NCBI RefSeq assembly: GCF_020379485.1
Contig: NC_063446.1
Coordinates: 12,261,597 to 12,325,596 of the forward strand
Length of the DNA stretch: 64,000 bases
Source: Brassica napus
Lineage: Eukaryota; Streptophyta; Magnoliopsida; Brassicales; Brassicaceae
Reading direction: 5' to 3'
Shown here: piece by piece, positions 21,306 to 32,221 of the stretch
How the letters are laid out: every line of letters starts with the position of its first letter
Numbering within the stretch: the first letter of the stretch is position 1
Notes under the pieces: model-generated
The model's database searches: none
What the model was told of the DNA's origin: nothing
Seen by the model: the letters and a program-made list of their open reading frames with translations, nothing else
Made by a program: the position numbers and the translations under genes

Positions 21306-23479
21306 CTAAGATGAACTCGAAGACATCAAACAATCTAGCTTCTGCATAATCTCGGTGTTGAACTTCTTCTGGGATGCCAACTCAGCAAGGATAGTGGCAT
21401 TCTCCGAACGGATAGTGGCATTCTCCGAAAGGATAGTGGTGTTCTGCTCCTCCAATGCCCCAATCCGTTCATCTTTGTCATGTAGCTCCTCGAGAATCAT
21501 GGGATCGGCATACGGAGCTTGCGAAGAAGATGCCGGATACGAAGAAGCACGACGGGCCAACCCAACTAAACGGCCTCCTTTCCTTTTAGGAACCGCCTAC
21601 AAAAATATTTAAAGTAAGTAAATATGGACAAGTAAGTAATCGACATTATAAAAAAAATATATTAATAAAAAAAATTACCTTTTCAACCATCTCATTTATT
21701 TGCAATAGAGACAGGTTGGTTGAAGCTCCCGTGGAGTCGCCGTCATCAGAGAGAGGCTGAGATTGGGAAACTATTTCAGCTTCCACCAAATCAACTACAC
21801 CTTTGATCACGGGGTCCTGAATTTGACCCGTCGTCTTGTTAGTGTGAGCCACCTTAATGAGTTGGAGACGATCAACGGGATTACCGTCATTTGCTTCGAT
21901 CTAAAAAAACCGCCATTATTAGCCAAGAAATATATAAAATATTTATTTAAAAAATATAAAGATAAATAATAATAAAAAACTTACAAGTTCATCCTCCTTA
22001 GTAGACATAGAGCAAGCGCCGAGGTTGTGCACATACATACCTTTCCCGCCACGATCGCTCTTCCGGTTCCTGGAGTTCCTAGAAGACGTCTCTGCAGTTT
22101 CTTCCTTCTCCCAATGAGCTATCAACTGCTCCCACACCGCCCCGTTGATGAACCGTGGCTTCTTGTTCTTCTGCCAAACTGTCTTCCACGCGTTTATCTG
22201 CTTTGTGTAAGAGTCCATGGCCTTTTCGTTGAATTTCTTACGGACTGTTTCCGTAAGATCGGAGTGCCAGTTGAACTCTTGCTACAAAACAAACACAATT
22301 TAATAAGTAAATATATTTAAAAAAATGTAAAAACTTTAAAAAAATGAAGAGTTACTATACCGCAAACTGACGAAACCACAACTCTCGTTCGTCGTTAGGG
22401 ATCACACTCCACTTTGGATATCCAAAACGGAGCATGGAGTACATCATCTGGTTGATGCTCCGGCTAATGCCATTTTTCGACTTGGTGAACCTTTAAAAAA
22501 AAATACAAGTTAGCAAGTTAATTAAAGGAAAAAATATAACGGTACAAATAAAAAAAATACTAACCAAGTGCTATGGCCTCGTCGTGGGTTGGGTTGGAGA
22601 AACGGGAGATGCTCTCGACCTGGTTGTTGAACCAATAGATGAACCGGCATGACCCCCGGATCCTGTTGAGCAGCAGCGTGAGGGGCAGCGTGAGGGGCAG
22701 AGGGAGCTGGAGCGGGAATATATGCGGGAACCGAGTCATGAGACGATCCCGATGCACGGGAACTGCTCACCGAACTACGTCGAAGACGGGCTGCGGGGCG
22801 GGCTTCATCCTCGGCCCTAAAAAAAAAAAATTAATACATCAAACATATTTTCAAATCATTTCTATTTTTAATGTTTTCATTTATATATTTACAAAAGGTT
22901 TTATAAACGTTTTAAAAAAAACTATTAAACCTTTTATATATATATATATATATGTATACAAAATTATAAAAAATTTATAAATATAGAAAAATGTTGTTAA
23001 AAATTTATAAATGAAGAAAAATGTTGTTAAATATTTATATTTTTTTTAAAAAAACGTTTTATTATACATAGTTTATTAGTGGAAACTTATAAAAAAATTT
23101 AAAATTTTTATTATACATGATTTTCATATATATATATATGTATACAAAATTATAAAAAATTTATAAATATAGAAAAATGTTGTTAAATATTTTTTAAAAA
23201 TTCTAAAAACGTTTTATTATATATATTTCATTACTGGAAACTTGAAAAACGTTTTTAAAAATGAAAAAAAAATGTTTTAAAAAATCAAAAAACGTTTTTA
23301 AAAATCAAAAACCGTTTTTAAAAATAAAAAAATGTTCCAAAAAAAACTAAAACAACAATCCAAACAGCAATCCTAACTTATATATCCTAAACTATCAATC
23401 AAACAACCTAAAATCCGAGATCTAACATCCAAAACCCTACACAATTGAGATTAAAGAAGGTTTGGGATGATTCTTACAT
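21306..23479 (-). CDS. TNPA-like CACTA protein (plant transposase Ptta/En/Spm family)
   Basis: Six exons on the minus strand give 397 residues with all phases matching: 23479-23478 (coding part only), 22816-22565, 22490-22361, 22281-21985, 21900-21679, 21596-21306. The start ATG appears to be split: AT ends the first exon and G begins the second, giving [16 protein letters not shown]. Features: Pro/Ala-rich N-terminus; a middle block with [15 protein letters not shown] and [15 protein letters not shown] that fits the Transposase_24 family; a basic [15 protein letters not shown]; and a C-terminal coiled coil ([20 protein letters not shown]) ending SSSSS. Its expected role is binding the subterminal repeats. 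The split start is inferred from the splice consensus. If it is wrong, the 5' end differs but the other exons stand. Confidence 0.8.
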
Positions 23480-23639
23480 GATTTAGGGTTTGGGGGAGGA
23501 ATCGCCGGTGTAGAGGGATGAATCGCCGGTGTAGAGAGAGGAATCGCCGGTGAATCGCCGGTGGAGAGAGGAATTTAGAGAGAGAGATGCGGAGATAACG
23601 AAGAAAGAAGAAGGAGGAGGGTTATTATATCAGACGATT

Positions 23640-23820
23640 CCGACGGACACGGGTTCGTCGGTATTCCGTCGGTATAATTAAAATATACCAAATGCCAATT
23701 CGCGAAAATTTTCAAGCGGTTTGGTTCTCCCGGGCAAATTTAAATTCCGACGGAATGTGTCCGTCAGTATATTCCGACGGACACATTCCGTCGGTATATT
23801 CCGACGGAATTCCGACGACT
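23640..23820. repeat. Internal TTCCGACGG motif cluster upstream of the TNPA-like gene
   Basis: Several GTCGGTATATTCCGACGG units like those in the subterminal arrays. It lies just before the first TNPA-like exon on the minus strand, so TNPA binding here could feed back on its own promoter (inference). Confidence 0.7.
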
Positions 23821-24164
23821 TAGTGTTTAGGGTGTTGATTTCAAGTTTCTAAATGCAAAATCCAAATCTTTGATAATATATATAGTATTTGCATAAAGAT
23901 TTAACAATAAAAATGTTTTATAACACGATTTTACACAATAACATTTTTTGTAGTGTAAGCTTATATAAATATGATTGTATAAGTATATAATGTTAAGATG
24001 AGATGTTATGAAAACAATGATATGCATACATAAATATTTTAATGAGTTGTTATATTTGAACGGTTGCGATCTAATACTATACTAAACACTTATTATGTGT
24101 TATTTTCATAATTTTGGCATCTAAATTTATAGATTTTTATGATTGAAACTTTATAGAAACACAT

Positions 24165-24335
24165 GTCGTCGGTATTTCGTCGGAAATACCGACGACATTC
24201 CGACGAACTTGTCCAGTTCGTCGGAATGTCGTCGGTATTTTCCGACGAAATACCGACGACCTTTCCAATTTTCAATGAAACCCATTGTCGTCGCTATGTC
24301 GTCGGTATATTGCGAGGGATTTCCGACGGACCATT
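24165..24335. repeat. Second internal CGTCGGAA motif cluster, after the TNPD-like gene
   Basis: About ten CGTCGG/CCGACG motifs in both orientations lie immediately 3' of the TNPD-like stop codon, separated from it by a 24-base A/T run. Confidence 0.7.
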
Positions 24336-24358
24336 AAAAAAAAAAAAAAAAAAAAAAA

Positions 24359-27300
24359 CTAATCAGAATCTTCTGAATCTTCATCAAACTCCCCAACCTC
24401 GGCTTCCGGCTCTGAATGTACGACAGCATCATGTCCAAACACAGTCAAATTCTCAACGAGTTGAACATTTTCCAAATCTTCAACTGCCTGGGCGTTGCTG
24501 GTAGACTCTGGTTGCAATGGTTCATCATCATCAGAAGTTCCATCCACTCGTCCTCTTGGGTTGATTTGCGTTACAGTAACCCATGGATCGTCTCTGTACG
24601 TCACCCGAGGGTAACTGATGTAGCACACCTATACATATCAATTATACAAGTATTAGTAAAATATATAACATTAATTAATTATATTGGTAAAAAATTATGA
24701 ATAGATTGACATACCTGATCAGCTTGCGAACCAAGAATGAAGGGATCATAATATTGAAGTTTCCGCCGCGAATGAACTGATGTAACACCAAACGCATCAA
24801 TCTTCACTCCTCTATCTGGGGTGGTGTCATACCAATCACAATAGAATACTACACAACGCAATCCAACCATTCCAGGAAATTGGATTTCCAATATTTCTTT
24901 TATGTTGCCGTAGTAGACATCGTCACCAGAAGAAGATGAAACACCAGCATCATATGTTGTCTTAGAATGACCTTTCCTTGTGAATGCATATCCTCGCGTA
25001 CAAAATTTAGGATATGATTTGACCACATAGTTTGGTCCCTGCACAAATTCGCGTATCCAATCATCGAACACAAGACCTCTGGCCAAACCATCATTCACCT
25101 ATAAAAAAAAAACATATATGATTGCAAAATTAATTAGTTTATATATATTAAATTTAAACTAATCATTTGCATAGGGTAATATGATATATGACTCACATAA
25201 CTACGAAGCCACGCAGCAAATCCGTTATCTCTAAGTTGTCGAAGCTCATCTTCTGTTGCATGCCTGTGAGTCATACGCAACTCCGCCATATATACACTAT
25301 ATACAAAAATATTATCAATATGAAATAAATTTATTGAATATTAATCTAACAATAAATGAATAAATATTTTTACCTCTCATATTGTAGAACATCTTCACAG
25401 TTGGTGAGCAAATATGTTTGCAAATGAGCGTGCTCAGTGTCCGTAAGTCTCCGCTTCGTGAATTTTCCACTAAGTCGTCCTATTTCCTTGAACATGCTTG
25501 GGACAGTAACATGATATGTTGCTCTCTCCCCTCTATCATCATGCCGAGCAGGTCTTCGGTGTTTTGTATGCACTTCTGGTGGAAAATAATTTTCAGCAAA
25601 GATTGCAGTTTCTTCATTGATCACCTGTGCCACTATAGATCCTTCCACCCTGCTTTGATTTTTGACCATCTTCTTCAGATGATGCATATAACGCTCAAAA
25701 ATATACATCCATCTGTACTGCACAGGACCACCAAGTTCCAATTCTCTTGCGAGATGAATAGCAAGATGTTCCATTACATCAAAGAATGATGGAGGAAATA
25801 TCTTCTCAAGGTTGCACATGCTGACTGGTGCGTTTGTCTTCAAATTATTAATACCCTCTTCAGTCACTACTCTGCTGCATAAGTCGCGGAAGAAAACACT
25901 AATCCCTACATAGATAAAAGACATAATTTTCGTAAGTATTAAGTTTTTATAAGCATAATTGTTAAATATAAAAATAAATTAAATTGTAAAAATATAATAT
26001 ACCTGCAATTGCTTCATGAACATTACGTGGCAATAATGCTGAAAAAGCAAACGGAAGGAGGCGCTGCATAATTACATGACAATCATGACTCTTCAAGCCA
26101 GTAAACTTTCCTTCGCTTCTATCAACGCAGTTCCCCAAATTTGATGCATATCCGTCAGGAAATTTCACTTTATCTGTAATCCAATCAAAGAACTCTTCTT
26201 TTCTAGCACCATCTAGCCGATAAATGGGAAAAGGGGCCGTACCGTTCTCATCAACGTGAAGTTCAGAACGATCACAAATATCGACTAAATCCAACCTTGA
26301 CTTCAAATTATCCTTCGTTTTACCTTGGATGTTAAGGACTGTGTTCATCAGATTATCGAAGAAGTTCTTCTCAATATGCATGACATCTAAATTATGCCGC
26401 AATAGATGACTCTCCCAATATGGCAGATCCCAGAAAATACTCTTTTTGTGCCAGTTATGTAGCTCTCCAACCGCATTGACTCGAATGTTTTCATGTCCAC
26501 CTACATCTGGCGTCCTTTCTGCATCAAAATACCTAAACTGCTTCAACAAATCTTTCCCACTAACTTCCTCAGGTGGACCATCAAACACCTGCTTGTTCTT
26601 CGTAAACGAAGTCTTACTCCTGCGGTATGGATGATCAGGTGGTAGAAATCGTCTGTGACAGTCAAACCAACACGTTTTCCTTCCGTTCTTTAGTTGGAAA
26701 GCATCTGTGTCATCTTGACAATATGGACATGATAGCTTCCCATGTGTTGTCCATCCAGATAACATACCATATGCTGGAAAGTCACTTATTGTCCACATAA
26801 GTACTGCCCGCATCTGAAAGTTTTCTTTGCGCGAAACATCGTATGTCTCAAAACCATGCGCCCATAGTTGTTGCAACTCATATATTAGTGGTTGAAGAAA
26901 CACATCTAGTGATCTTTTAGGATGATCTGGCCCGGGGACGAGAATTGAGAGAAAAAAAAACTCTCGTCGCATGCACAAGCTCGGCCGTAAGTTGTACGGT
27001 GTCACAATAACTGGCCATAGAGAATACTGCCTTCCATGCTTTCCAAATGGGCTGAAACCATCAGTAGATAATCCAAGATAAACATTTCTTCTCTCTTCCG
27101 CAAATTCTGGATATGTTGACTGGAAATGTTTCCAAGCCTTTGCATCTGAAGGATGTCTAATCTCACCATTTGTGGAATGCTCTGCATGCCATCTCATTGC
27201 TTTTGCTGTGCGCTCACACTGATACAACCTCTTCAATCTTTCCGTCAAAGGCAAATACCACATTCTTTTGAATGGGATCGGAACTCTTCCCCTCGTCTCC

Positions 27301-28058
27301 TGATAACGAGGTTTCCCACAAAATTTGCATACATTCCGTGTCTCATCCGCTCTCCAGTAGATCATGCAGTTGTCAATACATACATCTATCACTTCATACG
27401 GTAGTTGAAGACCTGCAACAAGTTTCTGAACCTCGTAGTATGAACCCGGTGCAAGGTTATCCTCAGGTAGAATACCTTTGACAAAATCAGTAATCGCATC
27501 CATACATTCTTCAGCCAAATTATAGTCTGTCTTAATACCCATTAATCTAGTTGCAGATGATAAGACTGAATGACCATCTCTACAATTTTGATACAAAGGT
27601 TGTTTTCCTGCATCCAACATGTCAAAAAATCTCCTAGATTCGGGGTTTGGTTCTTCCCCTCTATAATGATCATGTACCATCTGCTCAGTACCTACACCAT
27701 AATCTATATCCGTTCTAGATTCTTCTAACCTAATATCAGGCTGAGGTTCACTAACAGGCTGAGGTTCGCTAGTACTACCATATTCATAACCAGTTTCCCC
27801 ATGAAGGTACCAAACTTTATAATTACGTGAAAACCCTTTCATATACAAATGAGTCCAAACATCAAATTCTTTTATAACCTTATTATTATTGCAAGAAGAG
27901 CAGGGACATCTTAACATACCACTTTTTGCATCCGGTTGCTGTTGAACAAGCCTCATGAATTCTCCAATCCCTTGAACGTATTCTTCCGTAAGCAAATTGG
28001 TGTTCGGATCCAAATGAGGTTTATCCATCCACGAACGATAATAAACTTCTGAAGACAT
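24359..28058 (-). CDS. TNPD-like CACTA transposase (TNP2 type)
   Basis: Five exons join in frame to 1,113 residues: 28058-26003, 25905-25374, 25296-25197, 25098-24715, 24628-24359. The start was chosen at MSSEVYYRSWMDKPHLDPNT by analogy with the second CACTA copy; an ATG three codons upstream is possible. Order: transposase-associated N-terminal domain (to about residue 85) with RCPCSSCNNNKVIKEFDVW; a C-x2-C pair (CKFCGKPRYQ); the TNP2/Transposase_21 core with SLWPVIVTPYNLRPSLCMRR, DFPAYGMLSGWTTHGKLSCP and the DVMHIEKNFFDNL block; a DUF4218-like part (FPPSFFDVMEHLAIHLARE); a DUF4216-like part (DWYDTTPDRGVK); and an acidic tail. A TATA-like TATAAATAC (complement) lies near 28135. It should cut the element ends together with TNPA. 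No inactivating change was seen. Confidence 0.9.
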
Positions 28059-28149
28059 GATTTTCACGGAATTGTTATGACTAAAGAGAATGAAGAGAGA
28101 ATGAAGTGTGAATGAGTTGAATGAGGAGGGGTTGTATTTATAGGAAATT

Positions 28150-28600
28150 GGTTACGGACCTCCGACGACTTTCCGACGAAATTCCGACGGATGTAAAGCA
28201 GTCCGTCGGAATTCCGTCGGTATTGTCCAATCTCAAACGGCTATACAACGGTCATATATATTTGTCGGCAACGGTCACATGGTTCGTCGGAATTCCGTCG
28301 AAAAATACCGACGGAATTCCGACGACTTTGCTGTTAATCGGAATGTCGTCGGAAATTCGTCGGAATATACCGACGAACTTCCGACGACTACAACGGTTAC
28401 ATTTTTTATCGGAATGTCGTCGAAAAGTCATCGGAAAATTCCGACGAACCATATTTCGTCGGAATTCCGTCGGAAATAGCCGACGGAATTCCGACGACTT
28501 AATTTTTTTGGATTTGGTCGGAAATTTGTCAGTATTCCGTCACAAATGTCCGACGACCTTGGTGTCCGTCGGAACCTCCGTCGGAATTCGGTGTGTTTTC
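28150..28600. repeat. Right subterminal repeat array of the CACTA element
   Basis: Mirror of the left array, with many GTCGGAATTCCGTCGG / CCGACGACTT units in both orientations. It overlaps the promoter-proximal region of the TNPD-like gene. Confidence 0.85.
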
Positions 28601-28611
28601 TTGTAGTGTGA

Positions 28612-30049
28612 ATATATTCAATCTGAACAAGAAAGAAGCGTAAGAAAAAGACGTCAAGAACAAAAACAACCACAACTATCTTCGGTTAACAATTTGCACA
28701 ATATTTTAGTGATTTTGGAGGTTCCAGGTCAAATTTAGCTGATATAAGTGTTCTAGTACTAAAATTTTTGTAATAATTATGTAATCATGTTATTTTTTTA
28801 AACTTTTTTTTGTTAAGCTTCTTCTATAATATTTTTATTGTCTAAATTTAGTTTCAAATATTTTAAATCTAATTTTAAATTTTTTATTTAATTTTATGTG
28901 TCAAACTCAAATTAATAAGAAATTGGAAATATATATGTGATATAAATTTTTTAAAGATTAAAAAAATAAACGACAAAATATTTAAGAGTCATAAATATGA
29001 CGTGTAATGGTAAGAATCAAAATGCAAAAAAAAAAAAAAAACTTCAAATTTAAAGTTTTGAGATTTCTTTTTATAGAGTAAAAACTTTATATTTGAAGTT
29101 ATATGAGAAATTGTTAGAAATACCACAAGTTAAGTACCACTTTTCAATAATACCACCAATCAAAAAATATACTAACGTTTGAGTTTAGACTTTAGTGATT
29201 ATTGTTTAGGGTTTAGTATTAAGGGGTTGGGGTTGAGTTTATAAATATTCACAAAATAGAATATAAAAGGTCAAAATACTAAATAACATTAAAGTTTTAC
29301 ATAGAAAATTGAAAACATCATTTAAAGTGAAACAAAAATAAAAACTTAAAACACTACTTAGAATTATATAGAGAGATATTTTATTTGACAATTTCGTTAC
29401 CATTTTTTTCTGTCTTCTAAACTATTATTTGCGAAGTGATTTTTCACTTCCGAACTCTCATGTTAAAAGTTAGAGCGGTTAAAGTCGTTAGTATCCTTAA
29501 TGAAAATTTTATATATAATTTTTGATATATTTAAAAAGGAATTTTAGACTAATAATATTAGATTTATATGTTATGCTAGATAATTATTATAAATTAATAT
29601 AATAAAATTATCAAATTAAAAATAAAAAATATTTTCAAAAAACTAAGGTAATTCTTATACATATTGTATTGTTATTTGGAAATAATATTGTAATAACATG
29701 ATAATTCTTAAAATAGTGTGTTTATATATATTTAATTTTTTTTTCTGAAAATAAACATTATTTTATTATAAATTAATAAAATTAAAATTTTTAAAAAATT
29801 ATAAGTAAATATTAATCAATCAAAAACATTTATATAAAGATATTTTCTTAAATATTCCTAACATGTGAGTGTTTTTAAAACTTCAATATATCAATAAACA
29901 TATATATATATTTATGATTTTTTTGTCAAATATAAATAATTGGACGTCTGCTTTAAATTTTTTGAAAATATAATAATAAATTATCATGTTGGTTTTTGAA
30001 TTAATAAAATATAAATTAATTAGTATTCACAAAAGATTTTGTCTATATG
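28612..30049. other. AT-rich intergenic DNA with a MULE-like scrap
   Basis: No genes. Around 29105-29155 the text AAATACCACAAGTTAAGTACC ... AATAATACCACC resembles the termini of non-TIR MULEs, but no partner end was found. The remainder is simple AT-rich sequence. Confidence 0.5.
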
Positions 30050-30290
30050 TTCGGGCAAAACACGTAGTTTTACTAAAATAAGTTTCCCAAATAGCATGAG
30101 CATCGGTCATACACAAGAGTTTAGTACCCATGCATGTTTAAAAAATGAGAATCCCAAATAGCACGAATACATGGCACAATATTCAATGTTTTGTGTCGAG
30201 TTGGGGATGATCATAACATTTATTACAGGGTGAAAACATTCTCTTTGAAATTTGGTAGTTGGAAATCGAGAGACAAGAGCAAATATTGAA
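30050..30290 (-). pseudogene. Decayed CER1-like scrap
   Basis: Bases 30186-30285 resemble 37360-37450 (GAGTTGGGGATGATCATA and GGAAATCGAGAGACAAGA in both). Both resemble exon 8 of CER1-like B read on the minus strand (complement of the PDSAQNIDSC coding stretch). The preceding bases (GAGTTTAGTACCCAT) also match 37006-37020. It is a remnant of a further tandem copy, with no open frame. Confidence 0.6.
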
Positions 30291-30298
30291 TTATTGTC

Positions 30299-30690
30299 AT
30301 GCCCAGGGGGTGGGTGTTCGGATTTTCATTTGGATACCGTTTGGATTTATTCGGGTTTTGGGGTGAAAGATTTGAATCCCTTCGGATATTTAAAATTTTT
30401 AGTTCGGTTTCGATTCGGGTTCGGTTTGGGTTTGGATAACATGTTTGAATTAATTTTAATTTTTGTAAATTTATATATACTTTCTCAATCTAAATATACT
30501 TAATATATTTAAGTATATAAATTTATTTCAGATATATTCGGGTATTCTAAATACTTCGGTTCGGTTCTCAACCAAAATTTTGAATCTGTTCTGTTATTTA
30601 ACGAATTTCAGCTCAGGTTTGATACTACTTTTTCGGATTGGATTCAGTTTGGTATTTTAGAATCAAGTTTTTTGCTCCGCCCTTGCTTTG
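30299..30690. repeat. hAT-like GGTTCGG-rich remnant
   Basis: It starts near CAGGGGTGGGTGTTCGG, has repeats of TTCGGTTTCGATTCGGGTTCGG, and ends near TTGCTCCGCCCTTG. The inverted ends are only loosely similar and no duplication was found, so the call is tentative. Confidence 0.4.
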
Positions 30691-30804
30691 CCATCATATA
30701 TATTTTCCTTTGCTTACCATTTGTCACCGATCTGAATGGAAATGATATTATCTTGTCAACAATATGTATTGTATGAATTTAACTCGTGATGGGGATATTA
30801 CAAC

Positions 30805-31304
30805 TAGGCCTGGGACGGATCCGGATCCGTGGATTTAATATCTGGATCATGATTCGTGGTTTCCGGATATCCGTTTCTATATTCTATTATCCGCGGATAT
30901 CCGGATCCGGATCCGCAAAAATAATTAAAAATAATAATTTTTTAAAAAATACTAAAATTTTAAAAATAATACATAAATTAAATATTTATACAAGATTTAT
31001 AAATATATATATATATATGTCTGTAATATTGTATAATATTATAAAATTAATTTATGTATAAATATAATTATATAAAATATAAATATTAATGAAATTTAAA
31101 AATTTAATGTGTTTTAAAAATGCGGATCCGGATCCGGATATCGGACCTAAAAATTAAGATATCCGGATTCAGATTCTGTTTGGACGGATCCAAGATTTTA
31201 CTATCCGGATTCGGATCTGGGCACTCCGGATATCCTATTTTCAGAGCGGATCCGAAGCGGATTTCAGATCAAATCCGGATCTCGGATAATAAGTCCCATG
31301 CCTA
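30805..31304. mobile_element. hAT-type non-autonomous element with CCGGAT-rich arms
   Basis: The ends TAGGCCTGGGAC and GTCCCATGCCTA are inverse with one mismatch, and both are flanked by the 8-bp repeat ATTACAAC (30797-30804 and 31305-31312). Arms of GGATCCGGATCCG-type repeats flank an AT-rich core. Length is 500 bp. Same family as 18805-19374. Confidence 0.9.
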
Positions 31305-31495
31305 ATTACAACAACACAGAAAAAACAAACCAATATATTTATTTTGGTATAATTTCTACAGCTACCATTAAACTAATCATCCACCTAGCTTCGTCAAATT
31401 AAATCATTGAAAGAGGACAATGAAACCGATGTGGTAGTAATGGAAAGACTGTACGATTGAAACGGTTTAACAGGTCTAGCTAGACTTGATATTTT

Positions 31496-31792
31496 GTGGA
31501 AGCCCCCTTGGTCCAGTGGTTTAAGTAATGGTTCATTAATGCTTCTACACCAAGAGGTCTGGGTTTCAAATCCCAACAAAGGCGAATTATGCAGATTTAT
31601 GGAGAAAAACATACAGGAGATCTTCGGCATGGCGCAAGGAGTACCGTCAGGCATGGATCTCATAAGATGGCTCCGGATGATGCAGTCAGGCGTGAATCCT
31701 CATAAGGCAGGTAGAATTGCCGGTTGTAGAATCGTCTTGTAACATTTCTCATAGTTTGTAATAGCATAATTAACCAACGACAAAAAAAAAAA
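31496..31792 (+). mobile_element. tRNA-derived SINE
   Basis: It is flanked by the 14-bp duplication AGACTTGATATTTT (31482-31495 and 31793-31806). It starts GTGGAAGCCCCCTTGGTCCA and holds an RNA polymerase III A box (TGGTCCAGTGG) and B box-like GGTTTCAAATCCC, spaced as in a tRNA. It ends in a run of about 12 A. Length is about 297 bp. A short ORF inside is incidental. Confidence 0.9.
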
Positions 31793-31932
31793 AGACTTGA
31801 TATTTTCGTTAACAACTAATATAAATTATTATATCAAAAGAGAAAAGAAAATTCCATAAGAAAGAGCGGCCGAGTTCTATAAGCTTGCCGTATCAGTCCA
31901 CTTAAATGACAAACACAATATGTTGTATCTTA

Positions 31933-32173
31933 GAGCATCTCCAACCCACCTCTATTTTTGCTTATATAATAGCATTTAGAAGCAAAATCACTTCAATCCA
32001 TCTCTATTTTCCATTTCTATTTTTGCCTGTAAAATAGAGGAAGAAATAGCATTTCTCTATATTTTGTTTTATATACGGAGATCTCTATTTTAGATAAATA
32101 CATTGAAACAAAACATATCTTTATTATAAAAATCATCAAGAGATAGAAATAGAGAAATACATTGGAGATGGTC
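31933..32173. mobile_element. PIF/Harbinger-like MITE downstream of CER1-like B
   Basis: The ends GAGCATCTCCAA and TTGGAGATGGTC are inverse with one mismatch, flanked by TTA (31930-31932 and 32174-32176). Length is 241 bp, non-coding. It lies about 50 bp beyond the CER1-like B stop codon, so it may form part of the 3' UTR or terminator region. Confidence 0.8.
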
Positions 32174-32221
32174 TTACAGACTCTTTTTTTTTCTCTAGTA
32201 CGGTCTATTTGGGACCAACCT

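Larger units (their letters stand above)
20631..28608 (-). mobile_element. Complete CACTA (En/Spm) transposon, potentially autonomous
   Basis: The ends are inverted repeats CACTACAAGAAAACA, flanked by the 3-bp duplication TGA (20628-20630 and 28609-28611). Length is 7,978 bp. Subterminal arrays of TTCCGACGA-type motifs in both orientations occupy about 20655-21100 and 28150-28600. Two genes run on the minus strand: a TNPD-like transposase (exons 28058-24359), then a TNPA-like gene (exons 23479-21306). Both assemble without stops or frameshifts using GT-AG introns. This is the layout of an autonomous En/Spm element. Internal oddities are given in the findings. Confidence 0.94.

Noticed and set aside
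25418..25789. Plus-strand ORF of 123 residues
   Set aside because: Antisense shadow of exon 2 of the TNPD-like transposase.
31500..31585. A functional tRNA gene
   Set aside because: The A and B boxes are present, but the cloverleaf ends are degenerate and the sequence is embedded in a SINE with target duplications and a poly-A tail.
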